Shown here: positions 1 to 11,638 of the stretch, in pieces | Layout: each line of letters opens with the position of its first letter | Position numbering within the stretch: the first letter of the stretch is position 1 | NCBI GenBank assembly: GCA_012184525.1 | Contig: WOFQ01000072.1 | Location: 1 to 64,000 of the forward strand | Direction: 5' to 3' | DNA length: 64,000 bases | DNA from: Xenoacremonium recifei | Lineage: Eukaryota > Ascomycota > Sordariomycetes > Hypocreales > Nectriaceae | The notes under the pieces: generated by a model | What the model was told of the DNA's origin: nothing | The model's input: the letters and a program-made list of their open reading frames with translations, nothing else | Database searches by the model: none | Translations under genes and position numbers: made by a program

Positions 1-110
1 CGGATGTCATGTTCAGCTCCAGCGAGCAGCCGAGCTCTGGCAAGTCTTGACAGATGCGTCGGTGTGTCGGGACCAGTGTCGAAAGGGTCGGCGACTGGCA
101 CTGAGGCCAT
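1..110 (-). CDS. 5' end of an unidentified gene, cut by the window edge
   Basis: On the minus strand an ATG at 110 opens a frame that stays open to base 1, about 36 codons. It begins MASVPVADPFDTGPDTPTHL and has a normal protein composition. No domain can be seen in so short a piece, and I do not recognise the gene. It would be transcribed away from the S28 peptidase gene at 741, sharing the region 111-740. The call rests only on the open frame and the start codon. Confidence 0.4.
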   Translation of the reverse strand, partial: MASVPVADPFDTGPDTPTHLSRLARARLLAGAEHDI

Positions 111-740
111 CGCGGGATGTTATATTGTGTCTGTTAGTGATTTGGTGTATTTAGTGCGAGTCCCTTAACAGTGGATGCCAAGGGATGTTGATGTAGGAGG
201 GAAGTGTAAGATGGGGACTCACTATCTGATGTTATCTCCTGCAGGGTAGCGGCCCCAACAGCGGAACTTTTGGCTCCCCGCTGTACGGTAATTAACAGTT
301 TCATATCCCCAACTACAAAAGTCCGGTACCAAAACTAGTTACTGTCAACACAGACCCCAGCCAATAATATCCTGTTTTTGTTGGTCCACCGAAGCACCTT
401 TTTCCATACCCCCGTTTCTAGGCCAATCTGAGTAGGAGAATGATAGTCGCTCCGTATCTGCAATGACCCTATTTTTTCCCACCTGCCTACTGTGTTGCCC
501 ATTGCCGGGACCTTTGACGTTCCCCGTAAAGGTCTGCCTTGAAACGGGAGGTGTTCCTTTGGGGCTGTGAGCCGATATCAAAGTCCAAGGTCGGCACCGT
601 ATTGCCGATCACGGATTTTTTTTTTGAATCGAAAGATTTTATATAGAGTCAGATATCTCACTCGCTTGGCGGAATTCAGCACTTGCGCCTTTGCAGCAAA
701 GCTGGCTCGCCGATAGTCCCATCTAGGCACGGATTTCATC
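111..740. other. Intergenic region upstream of the S28 peptidase gene
   Basis: No convincing gene. Open frames here look like chance. A TCCCCGC block near 275 fits the reverse complement of the CreA consensus (SYGGRG). The region probably holds two divergent promoters. Confidence 0.5.
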
Positions 741-2637
741 ATGAAATTTAACGTGGAATCTCTCGCCGTCAAGCTGCTGCTCCTCTCGGGTTCAGCGACG
801 GCCACTTTCTTTCGCGGCCGTGGGTTGCAACTAGGTCCTTTGGAGGATAATGAGGAAATCCTTTCTGTTGAAGCCGTTGGGGTAAATAGCACCAACGGCT
901 GGGGAACTTTCGACCAACTCCTTGACCACTCAAACCCCAGCCTGGGTACGTTTAAGCAGCGATACTGGTATGGAACTCAGTATTGGAAGGGTCCCGGGTC
1001 CCCCGTCATCATGGTGAATCCAGGCGAGCAGAGTGCTGAAGGCTTCAACGTAACTTATACGACCACTCAACGACTGCCAGGTTTGTTTGCGCAACAGGTT
1101 GGCGGTGCCGTCGTCGTCCTGGAGCATCGATACTGGGGCGAGTCTTCTCCATTTGCGGAGTTGACCACCGAGAACCTGCAGTACTTGACACTCGAGAATA
1201 GCATCAAGGACAATACTTATTTCGCTCAACATTTCGTCCCGCCGTTCGACCGAAGCGGTAAAAGCGCCCCTGCTAAGGCGCCATGGGTCTTCTCGGGGGG
1301 CTCGTATCCAGGTGCCCTTGCCGGCTGGCTTGCAGCAATAGAGCCCGGGACTTTCTGGGCTTATCATGGAACCAGCGGTGTTGTCCAGGCAGTCGGAAAC
1401 TTTTGGCAATATTTCGAACCTGTGATGGCGGCAACTCCACAGAATTGCAGCAAAGACCTTAACAACGTCATTGATCATATCGACGCAATTCTTCTGAAAG
1501 GAACCGAAAAGGAGAAAGAAAAGTTGAAGGAAAAGTTTATGCTTGGCGATCTTGAGGATGCTGATTTTGCCTCGTAAGTTGAGACCCCTTTCACTCGGAA
1601 TGAACAAATACTTCGAACGCATGTTTCCTAAGAATTCTCATACTAATGGAGTCTCGCTAAGTGCAATTGAGAATGGCCCATGGTCCTGGCAAGAGACCCA
1701 GTTTTACTCGGAGAGTATCCAGGGTTATAATGAATACTACCAGTTCTGTGATTACATTGAGGTACATCCCAACAAGCTCCCGTCTCCCTAGTCGGGCATA
1801 CATAAAGACACGTAAAACTGACCATTTTAGAACGTTTGGCCCAACAGCACAAACCCAGTTCCCGGGTCTGAAGGTGTTGGGGTGACGAAAGCTCTCGAAG
1901 GTTATGCTAAGTGGACCCGCGAGGTGCTCATACCTGGCTGTAAGTATGACACTGTTGATGAAAAATATCCGAGGTTAACAAGACATTTCTCCCTTTACTA
2001 GACTGCGAGTCTGCGCCCTATTCGGAGTGGCAGGGTGAATACAACACAGCCTGCTTTCAGAGCCTCAATGCTTCCAACGTGGCGTACAAGGACTTGACAC
2101 CGAGTAACTGGGCTAACCGCCAATGGAATTGGCTGCTCTGCAATGAGCCGTAAGTTGAAATACTGCCGCTTCTATGCTTGATGCTCTGAATTTGAGCTAA
2201 CCCAACGAAGACTCAAATTCTGGCAGGACGGCGCACCTAAGGGCCATCCTACTATTGTGTCTCGGCTAGCCAACGTTGGCTATTGGCAAGCTCAATGTGC
2301 GCTCTACTTTCCCGAGGGAGGTTATGGGATTAAAGAACATAAGACCGTCCAAGACGTCAATGCATACACTGGCGGATGGTCAGTGACAAACACCACGCGT
2401 CTTATGTACGCCAACGGCGAGTTCGATCCCTGGCGTGATGCCACTGTCAGCGCTCTCGATCGTCCTGGAGGCCCTTTGAAGAGTACCGAAGAGCTACCCG
2501 TCCGCCTCCTCCCAGGTGGCGTCCACTGCTCTGACTATTACAAGCAGAATTGGGACGTCAATCCCGAGATCAAACGTATTGCGTATGAGGAAGCAGCCAA
2601 CATGAAGAGCTGGGTTGAGGAGTTTTATCATCAGTAG
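741..2637 (+). CDS. Secreted serine peptidase of family S28 (prolyl peptidase type)
   Basis: Five exons fit: 741-1573, 1662-1761, 1831-1939, 2002-2149 and 2211-2637, giving 538 residues. The N-terminus (first about 22 residues, with the run LLLLSGSATA) looks like a signal peptide. The S28 nucleophile is in SGGSYPG (Ser about 188). The acid lies in NGEFDPWRDATVSA and the histidine in LPGGVHCSDY, so the Ser-Asp-His triad is complete. Family members cleave after proline; fungal ones are usually secreted acid prolyl endo- or carboxypeptidases used for protein breakdown outside the cell. All four introns have GT-AG ends and keep frame. Substrate preference cannot be read from the sequence. The gene is intact and stands alone, with an SDR gene downstream on the same strand. 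Confidence 0.9.
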
Positions 2638-3107
2638 ATCTCAGCGGAAAAGATGAATGAATATGACGGGACCTGAGATATACGGGTTTTGTATAGGAAT
2701 ACAAAGTTTCTGTACGCAAGCAGACTCGCTACTAAGCCACAACGATGAGCAGACAGTGATGTTATCATCTTTGAACTCCGATGTTCGACAGAGTCCATAA
2801 TTAGCAATAGATTAACTCCTACAACAGAAGAAGCGGATTCGTAACCCGCATGCGGCCGCTTGCCCCACCCGGAGCGGCCGCTTTGTTGGGCTGCCTCCGC
2901 TCTTGAACTTGCGAATTGGCGGAGTTGGATCGGACTAAGCGGCTTCAAATTGTGGAATGCATACGAAAAGTGAACTGATCGTAGCACACCAAAAGTCTCC
3001 GATAGGGGCCCATGATGACAGACTTGTAAGTATAAGAGCGCCGAAAGTCGCACAGATAGACAGAACCCGGACTCCGATTTCCACAATCACCACCGTCCTA
3101 GTTTGCA
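2638..3107. other. Intergenic region between S28 peptidase and SDR
   Basis: No gene seen. It holds a perfect 9-bp inverted repeat at 2852-2860 and 2873-2881, listed separately. Confidence 0.5.
2852..2881. repeat. Perfect inverted repeat with two NotI-type palindromes
   Basis: GCGGCCGCT at 2852-2860 is matched by AGCGGCCGC at 2873-2881, with a 12-nt spacer. Each arm also contains the 8-bp palindrome GCGGCCGC. It sits about 230 bp before the SDR start codon and 215 bp after the peptidase stop. It could be a hairpin or a symmetric site for a GC-specific regulator; the sequence does not decide. Confidence 0.7.
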
Positions 3108-4290
3108 ATGATATCTGTCAACATGACAAAACTGACGCAGATGTGGCCACCGAAACCAGCATTTACCGAGGAGCACGTTGGCAATCTCACTGGAAAGGTT
3201 TGTTGTTTTCAAATTTTGAATAGCACACGGTTCGTTCAACCTTACATGAACAAAGATAATGATCGTCAGTATAGGTATACATTATCACTGGTTCAAACAC
3301 CGGCGTTGGCAAAGAACTGGCCAAAATCCTCTTCTCTAAAAATGCCACTGTTTACATTGCCGCACGCAGTGAAGAAAAGGCCAATGCCGCAATAGCCGAG
3401 ATGAGGAAGGCACATCCTGCCTCTGCTGGGACATTGAAGTTTCTAGAACTCGATCTCGCCGATCTCACTTCAATACCTGGAACTGTTAACAACTTCCTTG
3501 ACTCCGAGTCGCGCTTGGATGTTCTATTCAATAATGCTGGTGTCATGCATCCGCCTCAGGGTTCAACCACCAAACAGGGGTATGAAATGCAGCTAGGAGT
3601 AAATAACTTAGGCCACGTCCTTTTGACGGAACTTCTGACTCCTGTCTTGGCGAGGACAGCAAAGGGCCACGGAGAGGAGGGGAAAGTCAGAGTTATCTGG
3701 GTCGCTTCCCTTTACGCAGAAATGGGTTCCCCGAAAGGTGGCTTCGTGGCGGACAACATCGACTATTCCAAGAAGGACGAGAGCACTTACTTCAAATACA
3801 GCTCCAGTAAAGCTGGTGTGTTCTATCAAGGAGCGGAATATGCAAAGCGATATAAAGATCTGGGTATTGTAAGCATCGTGAGTTTCTGGCACCATCATAT
3901 CTTGTCACTCCTTAGAGGCTAACAGGGAAAGTCCTTGAATCCCGGAAATCTCAAAACCGATCTTCAACGGCACCATGGAGAGGGACTTACGAAGCGGATC
4001 GGGGGAATGCTGTTGTTTCCTGCTGTCAATGGAGCCTATACTGAGCTCTTCGCTGGTTTGTCTCCCGAGGTAACGCTAAGCACGTCAGGATCATATGGTA
4101 AGGAACTCACAGAAGTAAAGCGGCGTTACATACTTAAGCACATTTCCTAGTTATACCATGGGGTAGATTCTCTTCCATACGATCTGACCTTGAAAAAGGC
4201 GCTAGGCGAGTTTCTGAGGGCGGGACCGGAATGGCAGAAGTCTGGTACAAGTGGTGCCTGGACCAGCTCACACCTTATTTACAGAAGTGA
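3108..4290 (+). CDS. Short-chain dehydrogenase/reductase (SDR)
   Basis: Proposed exons are 3108-3197, 3275-3877, about 3932-4097 and 4151-4290, about 330 residues. The nucleotide-binding motif is TGSNTGVGK, followed by LFNNAGV and the catalytic Tyr-x3-Lys in YSSSKAG. The last exon restores the usual C-terminus of this SDR group (VIPWGR, then EGGTGMAEVWYKWC), which an unspliced reading would lose behind a stop at 4148. The acceptor of exon 3 could be 3925 or 3931; the second gives the usual IVSISLNPGNL. A second in-frame ATG lies at 3123. It should be an NAD(P)-dependent oxidoreductase of the cytosol; the substrate is unknown. No stop or frameshift is seen. Confidence 0.85.
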
Positions 4291-4963
4291 AGCTTACTTA
4301 GAATGACCTTGAGGGAATTTACGCTGTATCGAAAAGGCCGTTATGAATTGGCTAATGATTCAAGTGTCTCTTAGCGTTGAGGTGAGCGCATCAAGGAATA
4401 GTCTAGTAGAGATATCACGTCCGTCATGATCTCGCATACACAGTCATTTTTGATGCAGTTACAGAAGAAATACCATGCATTTGATTGAACCAATATCATG
4501 TAATGGTAATAGGATGGCTTCTGCTGAAACATAGTGACGAGTCTGCTAAACCCAATTTTTCAAGCTATCTTCTTAAAAAATAGTAAGCATGAGGTGCAGA
4601 TTAAGGATAAAGTTAATGTATAGTAGCCTTTTGGAAATAAGTCGAATGTCTGACAAAGAGAGATACTCGGAAATCGTTATATATGCTGCATAGAATGAAC
4701 GGCAAACATGATTCTCAATAGTTTAAGTAAACAATAAAATGACAATCTATAACGCTTTGAGTTGGCCTCAGGTTAATTGATTTATTTTGACACAGCGCTG
4801 AAAGATGCCGCTAATCTTCACGTGATCTTAGGCACCAAGAAATTCGTGTGAAGTCCCCAAGCCTCTTTATCACTCTAACAAAACGCAGCTGATCTTACTT
4901 TATTACTTTATCGGCTAACAGGCAGCAAGATATTGAGCTTAAATACGGAAGATTTCACATGCA
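4291..4963. other. AT-rich intergenic region before a regulator gene
   Basis: No gene is visible. The stretch is AT-rich with many short stops in all frames and serves as the 3' flank of the SDR and the promoter side of the Zn2Cys6 gene at 4964. Confidence 0.5.
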
Positions 4964-6867
4964 ATGGAAAACAGCAAAGCCACTCGCGCTTGCTCCGCAT
5001 GCCAAAAACACAAACGGCGTTGCGACAAGGAATTGCCTCAGTGCTCCCTTTGCGTCAGGTATCTGCAACACCAAAAGTGAACTCCCTCCGTTGCTGATAT
5101 CTTCGGCTATAGGTTAGCTCGAAACTGTAATTATTCGAGCCGCGAGACTGAGAGTGATTTGAGAGATCGGATACGGGAGTTGGAGTTCATTCTTGACTGT
5201 CGCAACGAAAGGACCCTCCACCCTTTTGAGCAGACCGGATCCAATGGTGATGAAGTTCAAGCCTCTCTTTTACGTGGGCTTTCGGCAACGCATTTATATC
5301 ATCAGAGGCTCTTCCTCGACGCGGATCTTTGCATCGACCCTCCACCGACCATCCCTCCACCGGACATTCCACAACCTGCAGCTGCGCGTCACATCATAGG
5401 AACCAAGTTTCAAAGGGCAGAGATCATATCAACCCATTTTCAGACTGTACACAAGTGGATGCCGATTGTAAGCAAGGTCAGGATGGAAAAGAGGGCAGGC
5501 AAAGAGGCGGACGAAAAGCCAAAGGCAGATTTTGCTTTGTTGTTACTGTCCATGAAACTTGTGCAACAGCCTCTTAATGAAGCTTCTGACCCATCCTCTG
5601 ACTTACTATATATTATCACGCGCCAACTATCCTCAAACCTGGAGATGACAGGGTATCAGTCACTGTTCAAGCTACAGGCATCACTGTTCCTCACGGTTTA
5701 CGAGATAGGTCACGCCATTTTCCCTTCAGGATACATTTCCATGGGATACTGTGTTACTCAAGCCTTTGCACTCGGCATTCAAAATAGCGCGTCGCCTCAG
5801 ATGTTGGCTCCAGTTCGGACATGGATCGACTGGGAGGAGAGATTACGTGTTTGGTGGATGGTGATTATTGTCGATCGGTTGTTCCCCCTCATCTTATACC
5901 TTGGCTTCATCTCTGCCATGGCTAATAAGTTTCGCACAGATATATGGCATTGGGAGCGGAAAGTCGACCCATGTTTGTCGAGCAACCGATGGCAAATGCT
6001 CACCTACCTGCAGATGATGCAGCTTGGGACCGCGGTGTGAGCATCATCTTAACCTTTTGAACCTCTTTCCTAATATTCATGCATGAAACAATAGCAGTCG
6101 CTACCCCCGGAAAGGATTTTCATCTCTTCTACCGATCAAATATCCGCCAGCCCCTTCGCCCGTTTATGCCAAGCTATTTATCTAGTTGGGAAAGTCATCA
6201 AACATTGTAACGAGAAAGATCACGAGTCTTGCTCGGGATTGGAAGAAGTGGAGCTTCTTAGTCGGGCCATATACTCTTTGCTTGCTGTTTTGAACACATA
6301 TGAAACAGGCCCGGCAATGTTTCATGATGCGATATCACTTTCATTAAGGTCCTAATTCTCTACCCGTCTCAATGCAGCTTCTAAAACAGAGCGTCGGCAT
6401 CGGAGAACTATACGAAGAAGCTCACCTCACTGACACTATTTTCCAGTGCTCTTCTCAAGCTTGGCGAGTCTCATTCTTGCGATACATTTTCGACGGACCA
6501 GGCACAGCTTCAGAACTTACCTGATACGACGATAGCTCACGACACTACAGTATTTTGTCAGGACCTGCTAGTAAGGACAACAGAGCAGATCTTGTGCGTG
6601 GTGCAGTCTTGTAACAACGAGTTGCATGAGTACTACGGTCTTGGGAGTCACCATTTATCGCCGTTGACGTTATACTGCGTATACCAGGCCACACTTCTAT
6701 TAAGCTGGAAAGAATCAACGGCTATACAGGAAGACGCGAACGCAATAATGACAAAGAAAAATATTTTCATGGATTATTTGCAGAAAGCAAATATGAGATG
6801 GAATTTAGCAGGTACGCTGCATTTAACCTTGGCCAATTACACGTTCTTGGCAAAGATGAACACATGA
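4964..6867 (+). CDS. Zn2Cys6 transcription factor, fungal-specific
   Basis: Five exons fit: 4964-5058, 5113-5877, 5940-6036, about 6095-6348 and 6447-6867, about 543 residues. The N-terminus carries the zinc cluster CSACQKHKRRC then CSLCVRLARNC, split by the first intron. The middle has the usual regulator motifs: RVWWMVIIVDRYMALG, then LPADDAAWDRG, which appears only if the 5878-5939 intron is removed. The unspliced frame runs into a stop near 6040 and misses this motif. It should bind CGG-type half sites in the nucleus. It lies beside the aromatic-degradation genes and may regulate them or the SDR; that is inference from position only. Confidence 0.82.
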
Positions 6868-7240
6868 ATGGCTGACGGAATAACCCCTGCAGCAACATAT
6901 TTGAAAGCTATCTATGATGTCGAAGATTATCTTAAGGGTTAACCCTTTAGACGACGAGTGTGGGTTTTCCTATGCTGAAATTCACGTGGCTTGACTGGAA
7001 GGTTAAGGTTAGGCCTTATTCGGAAAGCTTTTCCGGGAATTCAACGCTGGAAATATCATCGCTGTACTCATATGACTGAAGAGTGTTTTCCGAATAACTT
7101 AAGAATTATAGATAGGTTTGTGTCACTCAAGATTCATGCGTCTATTTTAGTCTGTGATGACTGAGACAAGCACAATCACTTGAGATTCGTGCAAAGATCG
7201 ATTGACAAGTCCCAAATGTGTATAGAAAATCCTAGGAATA
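6868..7240. other. Region between two convergent regulator genes
   Basis: Short 3' flank shared by the two Zn2Cys6 genes that end at 6867 and 7241. No gene or clear repeat is seen. Confidence 0.5.
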
Positions 7241-9705
7241 TTATGTACCTTCATCGAAACTTCGCTGTTCCATAAACGGGAAAGTGTCCCAACGTGACAG
7301 GTTCAGAATGTCCCAATCCCAAGCAGCATCAATTTCTACGCCTTTGAGAAATTCCAGAGAGTCTGGGCTATTTCCTTCAGAAATGAACAGATCGTCGGAT
7401 TGTCTTGGAACCTCGGTTACTAGGGAATTTGTGACGGCCTCCTTGTCTTGCGTCCGAGCGCTGTGATCTTCTGAAGCATCCACGAAAAGCTTGCTGACAT
7501 ATTTATTGCTTCCGGGAAGCCGTCTATTTCGTCGCAATTTATCAACAGCGTTGGATAAGAGTGAAAGAATCTCCAAATAGTGTGTGGCCTGCGGACTTTG
7601 TGCTGATAAGAACCGAAGGACGTCTGTGGCGCCTTGAAAAGCAGTATCTATCTTGGATTCTCCGCTCTGTTCTTCCATCATGGCGAAGCCAAGGATCAAT
7701 CCTGCAGCAAAGACTAATGCTCTATAGAGCAGGTTATTAGCTAGAGGATTGTTACGGTAGATATCTGGCCATCTTACTTGATAATACACATGTTGCCGAG
7801 AAACAGGCCTTCGTTACACATATCCACACATGTCTGCGACAAGTAGACAGAGGCGTCCTGACAAGCAGAGGCTAAATGTGATAAAGTAGCTTCACCAAAA
7901 TGTAACTCCGTCGTAAACAAAAAGACCAATGCTGGTCTAGTGACGAGTGTAACAGCAAAATAGTAAACGCAAGAGACGTGGACTTGTGCAAGACTGTCCT
8001 TATGGTGTTTAGGCCTGTTGTTCGATTCTTCGCTACCCATCAAAGACGACGGCAGCTTCTGGCTCCACTGCTTAAGCCTATTCAAGAGGCCTTCTGCGGT
8101 TTCAATTGATTTGTCCTTTCTCGCGTAGATCTCCTCGACAATGTGGTTTATGATTGGGAGGATCTCAAACAAAGGGGCAATGCTGGGGATACCTGTTGAT
8201 GGAACAAACCGATGCTCAAATCGACTAGACTCTTCTGATGGAAATCGTATTCCTGTAGTAGCGGGTGGCCGGCCAAGAATTGAACTGACGATAACGTCAA
8301 GATTGCATAAGCTCATCCAGACGTGTAATCTAGACAGAAGTCAGAGAGTTGGTTCCTGTTTTGGGGCTACTATTAAAGCAACGTCTACCAACCTTGCTTG
8401 ACTTTCAGCATCCTGTGCTAAATAACAAAGATCACCGCTATGAAGACCAATGGAGACCGCCGCGCGTGTTGCCACTCCAAGATACATGAATGCTGTGTTC
8501 CTTCGACAATGACCCAGCATATAAAACGACATCAACAGAAACACGCGGACCATATTGAGATCTGGATCTTCCAACATCTTTGCGAATGCGTGTGACTGAG
8601 CTCTGCGGAAGAGGATCTCTCCTATATCACGGGAGGATTCAGGGGAACTACACTGTGCTCCGATGGCAATCACGAGATCCTTGACAAGTGTATCGACGGC
8701 CTGGTCAACTTCAATGACTTCCCTTGTTGAACTGAGGAGTTGTCGCAATTCAACGTCAGACAGAATATCAAGGAGTCCAGAAGTCAATAGAACAGTTAGC
8801 AGTCAGCTATAATATTAATTTCAAGAACTCACAGATAGGCAGTAAGCCTCGACGAATGTACTCCTCTCACCGGAACCAAGATGAAGAGAGTCGAGTCTCA
8901 AGCTGTCAGAATTTGAAGACACGAACTGACCTTCCAACATGTTTTCACTTTTTTCATTATGAGAGAATTGCGAAGGTCCGATTTTGGAGGACAGCGTTTC
9001 TCTCAGGAATTGCAAGAACGAGATTGACGCAAATTCACCAATGAAAACTACCGAATATTATCAGTGACTGTTTGGGTGATCACGGAGGGGGCGCCAGATT
9101 GGAGAGAAGCATTGACAATAAGGTGTTAAGAGGATATATAGTGCAAGCGTGATACTTTCAAGCTGGTTGTTAACACCATCCGGTCTCCCACCTTGGAACG
9201 TCTAACAGATTTTGTTCAGCCTTAACGTACCTCGAACCCCTCGTTGATTTAATAGCATTCTTGAATGAGACTCAGATGAATTGGAATATGTGAGTGAATT
9301 GCCAAAAGAAACATTGCAGCTTGACAGAGTGCCATGGCGATCGAGGGTTGAATGTGGCAATTGCTGCTCTCCACCGGTTTTAACAAGAGATTTCACGGAA
9401 TCATGTTTGTCCTGGCTCGCAGAAGCTGAGGGTGGTTCTGCATCAGCAACAACCTCCCAGCTTGTTGATCCTGCAACGTGTATCGTCGGTGACGCGGGTC
9501 TGGCAGCTGGCCTGTTGTTTGACGTCCGGGTTGCACGCCTTGAGCGGCGGGATCGATTAGTCAGGAAGCATGAATCCGCGATACCCCGAGCCTGACAAGC
9601 AGTGCAGGGGACAGTTGCGCTGCATCGTTTTTTGGACGATCGACAGAAATTACAAGCCTCGTAGACTCGCTTGCGGAGATCCGGATTCACTTTTGGACGT
9701 GGCAT
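7241..9705 (-). CDS. Zn2Cys6 transcription factor beside the decarboxylase gene, possibly with a damaged splice site
   Basis: The start is ATG at 9705 (MPRPKVNPDLRKRVYEA). The zinc cluster follows: CNFCRSSKKRC, CTACQARGIADSC. Exons: 9231-9705, about 8835-9047, about 8393-8781, 7778-8329 and 7241-7721. The middle homology domain shows FIGEFASISFLQFLRE, VWMSLCNLDVIVSSILGRP and the end motif GNMCIIKALVFAAGLILGF across spliced junctions. The join of exons 2 and 3 is odd. The donor GTGAGT (after TCT, near 8834) and a CTAAC branch site are present, but no AG acceptor gives an open frame; the expected residue run TSGLLDIL begins directly after TTG near 8781. It is transcribed away from the decarboxylase gene (441 bp apart), so it is the best candidate for its pathway regulator. 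Confidence 0.78.
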
Positions 9706-10146
9706 GTTGTTGAGCCTGAACAAGAGTTTGGCGGATATCGAGAGTATTGAATGCGGGCCGCGCCCTTTCTTTATCCGCCGGCATCCGGGAGGGGGAAGTA
9801 CGTTTCCGCAAGGTTAGACTAGTAATGGCAAAGTTGTAGGTGCTAGGGTTAATGGTCTCTGTCTGCAGCGGCTTATGATTGTCACGTCCGCCCAAGGACC
9901 TCGAGGCCCCCGGAAAGTTCCCCGCAGGACCCAAACGCTAGTTGAATCGGAAAGGGACTGATGCGGGGAAGGACGGGGGTTCATTCGTATGAACATCCGC
10001 AAATGTTACGGCTGGAAGTAAGGGCTGGTAGGGGTTAATGGATTCAACATAAATAACTCTTCAGCCATTACAGCCGATACTTTGTTTCTCACAGCATTTC
10101 GCAATTGAAAGCTTGGTTACTCATACCCAACAAACTACCTGACAAG
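9706..10146. promoter_or_regulatory. Divergent promoter of the regulator and the decarboxylase, with paired CreA-type sites
   Basis: TTCCCCGCA at 9918-9926 and TGCGGGGAA at 9962-9970 form a perfect 9-bp inverted repeat. Each contains GCGGGG on one strand, matching the CreA consensus SYGGRG. Other CCGG- and CCGC-rich blocks lie at 9776-9795. A CATAAATA box near 10048 could be the TATA element of the decarboxylase. Carbon catabolite repression of an aromatic pathway would fit; binding is inferred from the consensus only. Confidence 0.55.
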
Positions 10147-11223
10147 ATGCTAGGAAAAGTGGCCCTGGAAGAGGCCTTTGCCCTCCCTCGATTTCACAAA
10201 ACAACCCGCTGGTGGGCCTCTCTTTTTGCTGTCGATGCCGACAAGCATGCAGCAGAGATTAATGACATTACCGACACCCGCATCAAATACATGGATAAGC
10301 ACGGTGTTGGATACACTCTCCTATCTTACACTGCGCCTGGTGTGCAGGATGTCTGGAACCCCAAGGAAGCCCAGTCACTTGCAGTGGAGGTCAATGACTA
10401 TATCGCTGGAGCCATCAAGGAGCACCCCGACCGTCTAGGCGCCTTTGCGTAAGTGTTATCATGAACAAGCACATCGACTACGAGAGTATGGAAGAGTCTG
10501 ACCAAACACTGAAGAACTCTATCAATGCATGACCCAAAGCAGGCTGCTGATGAGTTGAGACGTTGCGTGACAGAATTGGGGTTTAAAGGCGCTCTTGTCA
10601 ATGACACCCAGAGGAGCGGCAAGAGCGGCGACGATATGATCTTCTACGACGGCCCCGACTGGGACGTTTTCTGGTCGACAGTCACGGAACTCGATGTTCC
10701 TTTCTACCTTCATCCAAGAAACCCCACAGGATCGATACATGACAAGCTGTGGGCGGACCGGAAGTGGCTTATCGGGCCTCCCCTAAGCTTTGCACACGGC
10801 GTCAGTCTTCATCTCCTAGGCATGGTCACTAATGGAGTTTTTGATCGACACCCATCACTGCAAGTCGTCATCGGACACCTAGGCGAGCATATCCCCTTCG
10901 ATCTGTGGCGAATTAACCACTGGTTTGAGGATGTCAAGAAACCTTTAGGTCTTTCGTGTAAGAAGACTATTCGAGAGTACTTTGCGCAGAATGTGTGGAT
11001 TACCACAAGTGGCCATTTCTCGACCCCTACTTTGGAATATTGCATTACCGAGATTGGAGCGGATCGCATTTTATTCTCCATTGACTATCCCTTTGAGTCT
11101 TTCGGTGACGCGTGCGATTGGTATGACAAGGTTGAGTTGAAGAACAAAGGAGATGTCGCCAAAATTGGCAAGGAGAACGCTAAGAAGCTCTTCAAGTTGG
11201 GGGCCTTCAAGGATTCAGCATAA
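10147..11223 (+). CDS. 2,3-dihydroxybenzoate decarboxylase (amidohydrolase superfamily)
   Basis: Two exons, 10147-10448 and 10515-11223, give 336 residues, the usual length. Family hallmarks are present: MLGKVALEEAF at the start (metal ligand Glu8), PFYLHPRNPTG (His167), VIGHLGEHIPFD (His222, the catalytic position in Aspergillus enzymes) and FSIDYPFE (Asp about 291). Known relatives remove the carboxyl group of 2,3-dihydroxybenzoate to give catechol, and some act on salicylate. It works in the cytosol. The intron joins GAFA to TLSMHDP in frame. The divergent regulator at 7241-9705 and the ring-cleaving dioxygenase at 14293 make a two-step route to cis,cis-muconate. Confidence in family is high; exact substrate is inferred. 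Confidence 0.93.
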
Positions 11224-11226
11224 CGG

Positions 11227-11638
11227 GTTAGCTGTCTAACAAATACGCTTAGAGCCGTAGCAGTCTAAATATAATGTATTGGCTTGTAATGAAAATATTG
11301 AATATTTCTACTTGAAGCCCTATTTGCAGACGCACACTTCACGTACTCTTTACAACGGCTCCCATTTCCATGTCCATGACTCCCTTTTCGTAGACATTTC
11401 CAACTACCGCTGGAGGGTTTTCGGAAGTGGTTCAGCGGCTGTGCGTTACCCGCAGCGAAGTGCGTTACCCGACGAGGATCGCCGAGAGGACCCCCCGGCT
11501 TCCGAGCTTCCGACGGTTCTCCTCAAATTGGATTCGAAATAGCAAGAGTCAAATTGATTCCATTAATGGGAATTCTACTTCGTATATTGATACGAAATCC
11601 AGTTTCTTAATAATGAATAATATTCTCTAAGAATCATT
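11227..11638. other. Intergenic region with a 12-nt direct repeat
   Basis: No gene is seen. GTGCGTTACCCG occurs at 11441-11452 and again at 11460-11471, a spacing of 19 bp. This is about 170-200 bp upstream of the SnoaL-like gene and may be a paired regulator site. Confidence 0.5.

Noticed and set aside
578..895. Minus-strand open frame across the peptidase start
   Set aside because: It overlaps the signal peptide and early coding sequence of the S28 peptidase on the other strand and has no motif; a shadow.
1543..1885. Separate small plus-strand proteins inside the peptidase gene
   Set aside because: They are intron read-through or alternate frames; the spliced S28 reading explains the conserved residues.
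4081..4150. SDR ending at 4150
   Set aside because: The stop lies in an intron; splicing 4098-4150 restores the standard family C-terminus to 4290.
5940..6040. Regulator at 4964 truncated at 6040
   Set aside because: The unspliced frame is wrong here; removing 5878-5939 restores the conserved LPADDAAWD motif and the gene continues to 6867.
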